The notes below the pieces were generated by a model, which saw only the letters and a program-made list of their open reading frames with translations, did not search any database and was not told where the DNA came from. This document shows positions 5,682-8,491 of a stretch of DNA of 8,491 nucleotides, one piece after another. Within the stretch, counting starts at the first letter, position 1. Every line of letters starts with the position of its first letter. A program made the translations under genes and the position numbers. The stretch comes from Phormidesmis priestleyi (GTDB lineage: Bacteria > Cyanobacteriota > Cyanobacteriia > Phormidesmidales > Phormidesmidaceae). The DNA is taken from positions 13,905-22,395 of the forward strand of contig QBMP01000023.1 of NCBI GenBank assembly GCA_003242115.1, in the 5' to 3' direction.

Positions 5682-6740
5682 ATGTCGTTCCCGCTTTATC
5701 ACTTACTCGCATTTCTAATTTCAGCAACCATCGTCCTAGTGTTGACGCCCGTTGTTAGAAAAGCTGGCCTCGCCAATGGCAGAGTAGATTTACCAGGCGG
5801 GAGAAAAGTTCACAGTCAGCCGATGGTCAGACTCGGTGGCGTTTCTATTTTCTTCGGCGTATTGATTGCGCTGCTCATTGTCTGGGGTACAGGCGGATTT
5901 ATCGGGGGCGATGGGCTACCGCTCAAGCCAGTCAGTGAGCATTCTATCTGGGGCGTTACCATCGGCGGTTTGGCTTTCTTTGCCATTGGCCTCGCGGATG
6001 ATCTGCTGGGGCTTTCAGCTATCAACCGCCTGATCATGCAGTCCATAGTCGCTTCGGCGGCTTGGTATGTGGGCGTAGATATTGCATTTTTGAGCATTCC
6101 TGGCTTAGGTATCACCCAACTGCCCGATATTATCAGCTTGATTGTGACCGTGGTTTGGCTGGTGGGTATGGCCAACGCCATCAACTGGATTGACGGGCTA
6201 GATGGCTTGGCTGCTGGCGTCTCGGGCATTGCCGCACTGGTCATGATGGCGGTAAGCCTTTATATGCAGCAGCCCGCAGCGGCCCTGATTGCCGCCGCTT
6301 TGGCCGGTGGATTGCTGGCTTTTTTGCGCTACAACTTCAACCCGGCGCAGATTTTTATGGGTGATGGGGGGGCTTATTTTATTGGTTTTACCCTTGCTGG
6401 AGTGGGTGTTATTGGCTTAGTAAAAGGCGTTACTACCGTCGCTTTACTGCTGCCGTCCCTGACGCTGGCCGTCCCGATTTTGGATATGTCTGCGGTGATT
6501 TTGCTGCGCTTACGTCAGGGGCTGTCGCCATTTGTGGCCGACAAGCGCCATTTACACCATCGCTTGCTGAATGCGGGCTTTTCGCATCGGTTTACGGTGC
6601 TGTTTATCTATGCGCTGGCGCTGTGGGTAGGTAGCTTAGCAATGGCTGCTGCCGGACTGCGCGCAGGTATTCCCTTTACTTTTGCTTCAACGGCGTTGCT
6701 GAGCTATACCGGCTGGCGCGCGGTTCAGAATGTGAAATAG
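5682..6740 (+). CDS. MraY/WecA-family polyprenyl-phosphate sugar-1-phosphate transferase (WecA/TagO-like)
   Basis: This 352-aa polytopic membrane enzyme should move a HexNAc-1-phosphate (in relatives GlcNAc-1-P) from its UDP-sugar to a polyprenyl phosphate on the cytoplasmic side, starting a lipid-linked glycan. Family motifs are intact: ADDLLGL (around residues 105-111) with the Mg-binding Asp pair, NAINWIDGLDGLAAG (165-179), NFNPAQIFMGDGGA (218-231) and the basic DKRHLHHRL loop (287-295). About ten hydrophobic segments cover the rest. The HxHH-type loop and the IDGLDGLAAG form favour WecA/TagO over the peptidoglycan enzyme MraY. Start choice: GTG (5679) and ATG (5682) are adjacent; ATG is preferred. 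An in-frame stop at 5586 and no other start codon exclude a longer form. There is no Shine-Dalgarno sequence near it; a 10-base palindrome, AGGTGCACCT, lies at 5639-5648. The exact sugar cannot be told from sequence. Confidence 0.92.
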   Translation: MSFPLYHLLAFLISATIVLVLTPVVRKAGLANGRVDLPGGRKVHSQPMVRLGGVSIFFGVLIALLIVWGTGGFIGGDGLPLKPVSEHSIWGVTIGGLAFFAIGLADDLLGLSAINRLIMQSIVASAAWYVGVDIAFLSIPGLGITQLPDIISLIVTVVWLVGMANAINWIDGLDGLAAGVSGIAALVMMAVSLYMQQPAAALIAAALAGGLLAFLRYNFNPAQIFMGDGGAYFIGFTLAGVGVIGLVKGVTTVALLLPSLTLAVPILDMSAVILLRLRQGLSPFVADKRHLHHRLLNAGFSHRFTVLFIYALALWVGSLAMAAAGLRAGIPFTFASTALLSYTGWRAVQNVK

Positions 6741-6769
6741 CTAAAGCTGTGTGAAGTAGCTGAAGCTAT
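6732..6769. repeat. 19-bp imperfect tandem duplication spanning both convergent stop codons
   Basis: GTGAAATAGCTAAAGCTGT (6732-6750) is followed directly by GTGAAGTAGCTGAAGCTAT (6751-6769), matching at 16 of 19 positions. The first copy holds the stop of the WecA-like gene (6738-6740) and the second the stop of the GT39 gene (6768-6766 on the other strand). No terminator hairpin is visible between these convergent genes. Confidence 0.75.
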
Positions 6770-8316
6770 GGGCCGTAGGGGTAAGGATAGGGGTGAATTA
6801 AGCGCTTAGCTCGGTAGACATAAAAGGTTTCTGTGATGACGCCGCCTCGCTGAATGGAGAGTTCTGTGAGGGGCGTGACCGATTGGAAATAGGGCGCTAG
6901 AGCACTCACCACCTCCGCTTGCGAAGATCGCGCAAAGCTAATGAACAGCGCATCTTTGCCCAACCAGTCTTGAGGATGAAACCAAAAAGCATGGCCTCTT
7001 GGATCGGGCGTGAAGCTGGTCACCGGAATATCTGTCGAGTTCGCCAAAGCCATCGCAAAATAGCCGCTGAGCCAATATTCGTGCGTCACCACAAAATCAG
7101 TTTGAGCTAGCGCGGCTTGAAACTCGCTCGATTGTCGAAACTGCTGACCTAGCTGCCCCGTATCACTTAGCTCCGTGGAGGGATCTTGCGACGGCGACAC
7201 CAAACCGCCAAAAATAGCGTACTGACCGGGCTTTTGCAGTGTGCCAAGGCTGATATGGCCCAGCGCAATCAGCAGTAGCGAGGCCACGATTAGCCCAGTG
7301 CTTGTGAGCCACCGCTCTATTTGACGATGGGGCCAAGCGGCAGCGGATTTTCCCAAGAGTAAGCTCAAGCTCCATAGCCCAGGCACCGGCCAAGCGGGAA
7401 ACGTATGGGTGAGGCCGCCCAGTAAGGTAAATCCAGCCGCGACTGGTAAGCCAGCCCAAAGCAAAAAGCTGGTTTTGGTGTCTGCTTTGATGATTTGGCG
7501 CAAGCTTACCCACCATAGCGGCAAGCCGATTGCCGGAAACAAAAAGGCGATTTGAGCCAGAAAGACGCCCAGAAAATTGAGGATGAAATTGAGGATGGAG
7601 TAATGGGCGGTTTCGGATGAGAAGCGATCGCCCAGATGAAACCGAAACGAAATCCACTCATGCAGACTATTCCAATACAGCAGTGGAAGCAGCGTCAGCC
7701 CATACGCACCGAGGCTTAGCCACAGCCACCGAGAGCGAAACACAACCCGATAATCAGCGCTTGTAAGACAAAAGCCCACCAAGCTCAGTCCCAGCAAAAA
7801 GCCATGATATTTGCTTAAGCAGGCCAGCCCAACGGCTAAAGCAATCAACACTAACTTCGGGGTCGGACGATAAGGGCGATCATCACCTGGAAAAAATTCT
7901 TGAGCGCAGAGATAAAGTGTCAAACTCCAGAAAAAAATTAGCGCATTGTCAGGAGCCGTTAGGGTGCCACAGGTGAGAAAGAAAAGTGGCGATAGAGAAG
8001 CAATCGCCGCCGCTATCCACCCCGACTTGGCATCAAACAGCGATCGCCCCGTCTCATACAGCAGCCATAGACTGAGCGTAAACAGCCCCAGTGCGCCCAG
8101 CCGAATCGTCAGCGGCGACACCACGCCTGTAAGCCAGACCCCAATACCCGTGGTTAAAGCGACCGCAATCGGATGATCGAAATAGCTCCAGTCAAGATGG
8201 CGCACATACAAAAAGTAATAGGCTTCATCAAAACCGGGCGGTAAAAACGTTGCAATGATCAGGCGAAAAATTAGCCCACCTAAAAGAAGCCAGCCAAGCT
8301 GTGAGCGACTATTCAC
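6766..8316 (-). CDS. GT39/ArnT-like polytopic membrane glycosyltransferase (PMT_2 type)
   Basis: The 516-aa product fits the dolichyl/undecaprenyl-phosphate-sugar-using GT-C family. A first membrane helix (about 8-25) is followed by an external loop, GFDEAYYFLYVRHLDWSYFDHP (28-49); the Asp-Glu pair D30-E31 matches the catalytic acidic motif of GT39/ArnT enzymes, and FDHP is a frequent feature. TAPDNALIFFW (120-130) and CLSKYHGFLLG (166-176) match conserved helices of bacterial PMT_2 proteins. About ten to twelve hydrophobic segments reach residue 365. A soluble, probably periplasmic domain follows (about 370-505), and the tail reads HPYPYPYGP. Such enzymes take a sugar from a polyprenyl-phosphate donor and add it to a lipid, glycan or protein; the acceptor here is unknown. 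The start is GTG at 8316 with only weak ribosome-site signal. It runs against the WecA-like gene, with 25 bases between stop codons, and may act in the same lipid-linked glycan route. Confidence 0.85.
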   Translation of the reverse strand: MNSRSQLGWLLLGGLIFRLIIATFLPPGFDEAYYFLYVRHLDWSYFDHPIAVALTTGIGVWLTGVVSPLTIRLGALGLFTLSLWLLYETGRSLFDAKSGWIAAAIASLSPLFFLTCGTLTAPDNALIFFWSLTLYLCAQEFFPGDDRPYRPTPKLVLIALAVGLACLSKYHGFLLGLSLVGFCLTSADYRVVFRSRWLWLSLGAYGLTLLPLLYWNSLHEWISFRFHLGDRFSSETAHYSILNFILNFLGVFLAQIAFLFPAIGLPLWWVSLRQIIKADTKTSFLLWAGLPVAAGFTLLGGLTHTFPAWPVPGLWSLSLLLGKSAAAWPHRQIERWLTSTGLIVASLLLIALGHISLGTLQKPGQYAIFGGLVSPSQDPSTELSDTGQLGQQFRQSSEFQAALAQTDFVVTHEYWLSGYFAMALANSTDIPVTSFTPDPRGHAFWFHPQDWLGKDALFISFARSSQAEVVSALAPYFQSVTPLTELSIQRGGVITETFYVYRAKRLIHPYPYPYGP

Positions 8317-8463
8317 AGGATTTGTTCAAAATTTTATTCAAAAAATCTTCAAGATATGTTGATGTGCAGATTCATCGTTATCAGCCCAGTCGAGTGCCTC
8401 AATTAGGAGACTGTAATCACCCATAATAAAAGAAAAAGCATCGACTCCTTCCTATGAATCCCC
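8317..8463. promoter_or_regulatory. Divergent intergenic region between the GT39 gene and cinA
   Basis: It should hold promoters for both genes. A rightward CATAAT (8422-8427) lies about 36 bases before the cinA ATG but lacks a clear -35 box. A small inverted repeat, ATCTT-C-AAGAT, lies at 8345-8355. On the minus strand a 28-codon ORF (8424-8338) ends 21 bases before the GT39 start. It has no well-spaced ribosome site and is not called as a gene. Confidence 0.35.
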
Positions 8464-8491
8464 ATGAACCAAAGCGCTGAAATTATCTGCA
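8464..8491 (+). CDS. cinA: Start of CinA-family protein, truncated by window edge
   Basis: ATG at 8464 opens a frame that runs off the right edge after nine codons: MNQSAEIIC. CinA proteins typically begin M-x-AEII-x-VGTELLLG, and cyanobacterial ones often read SAEIICVGTELLLG, so the visible residues fit that amino terminus closely. CinA proteins combine a molybdopterin-binding-like (COG1058) domain with, in many bacteria, an NMN deamidase domain, and act in pyridine-nucleotide salvage; the name comes from competence/damage induction. The other nearby ATG (8454) is in a different frame that stops after eight codons. No Shine-Dalgarno sequence is visible. From memory, cinA lies near glyA in several cyanobacteria, which supports the call. 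Only nine residues are seen, so certainty is limited. Confidence 0.65.

Noticed and set aside
5816..6244. 142-codon minus-strand ORF inside the WecA-like gene
   Set aside because: It is a shadow of a strongly supported gene; its Pro/Ser/Thr-rich composition is what antisense reading of a membrane protein gives.
7163..7657. 164-codon second minus-strand frame inside the GT39 gene
   Set aside because: It overlaps a clearly conserved membrane protein in another frame and shows no recognisable motif.
8338..8424. 28-codon minus-strand ORF just upstream of the GT39 gene (MGDYSLLIEALDWADNDE...)
   Set aside because: The composition looks fairly protein-like, but the nearest purine-rich site is about 20 bases from the ATG and the region must serve as a divergent promoter. 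Worth only a homology check.
8433..8448. Minus-strand GGAAGGAG followed by ATG CTT TTT, a possible leader peptide
   Set aside because: The frame gives only 12 residues with no regulatory codon run and no downstream terminator/antiterminator pair that I could find.

Overview
This is a stretch of cyanobacterial chromosome. The octamer GCGATCGC (HIP1, the highly iterated palindrome of many cyanobacteria) occurs ten times in 8.5 kb, where chance would give about 0.1. The genes agree: a cyanobacterial-type phytoene synthase, a short RRM-type RNA-binding protein, and a cyanobacterial M48-like membrane protein. The genus cannot be read from the sequence. The moderate GC content and dense HIP1 point away from marine picocyanobacteria and towards a Leptolyngbya/Synechococcus-like lineage, but that is inference. 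I see no mobile element, CRISPR array, tRNA or rRNA. The window looks like ordinary core genome with some unusual small-scale structure.

Layout, left to right. (1) 1-1442 (+): the 3' part of an M48-type membrane peptidase homologue whose metal site looks destroyed, followed by a strong terminator. (2) 1749-2195 (+): an Rbp3-like RNA-binding protein with its own promoter candidate and Shine-Dalgarno sequence. (3) A bidirectional terminator separates it from convergent crtB (2341-3279, -), which stands alone rather than next to crtP. (4) A 650-base divergent spacer holds a good crtB promoter candidate with a perfect palindrome in its spacer, some direct repeats, and a possible 38-aa ORF in the glyA leader. 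(5) glyA (3932-5227, +), ending in a clear terminator. (6) 5531-5623: a -10 box followed at once by a foldable, T6-ended segment, which could be a small RNA or an attenuator for the next gene. (7) A WecA/TagO-type polyprenyl-phosphate sugar-1-phosphate transferase (5682-6740, +). (8) Convergent to it, with only 25 bases between the stop codons, a GT39/ArnT-type membrane glycosyltransferase (6766-8316, -). (9) At the right edge, the first nine codons of a gene that matches the CinA amino terminus (8464 onward, +).

Functional links are loose. GlyA supplies glycine/serine and one-carbon units and handles photorespiratory glycine. CrtB makes the first C40 carotenoid. The Rbp protein probably binds mRNAs. 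The WecA-like and GT39 proteins both work on polyprenyl-phosphate-linked sugars at the membrane and may serve the same surface-glycan pathway, but they are transcribed towards each other and are not an operon. Almost every gene here appears to be its own transcription unit.

The observations most worth checking are the loss of zinc ligands in the M48 homologue, the candidate small RNA/attenuator at 5531-5623, and the palindrome inside the crtB promoter.
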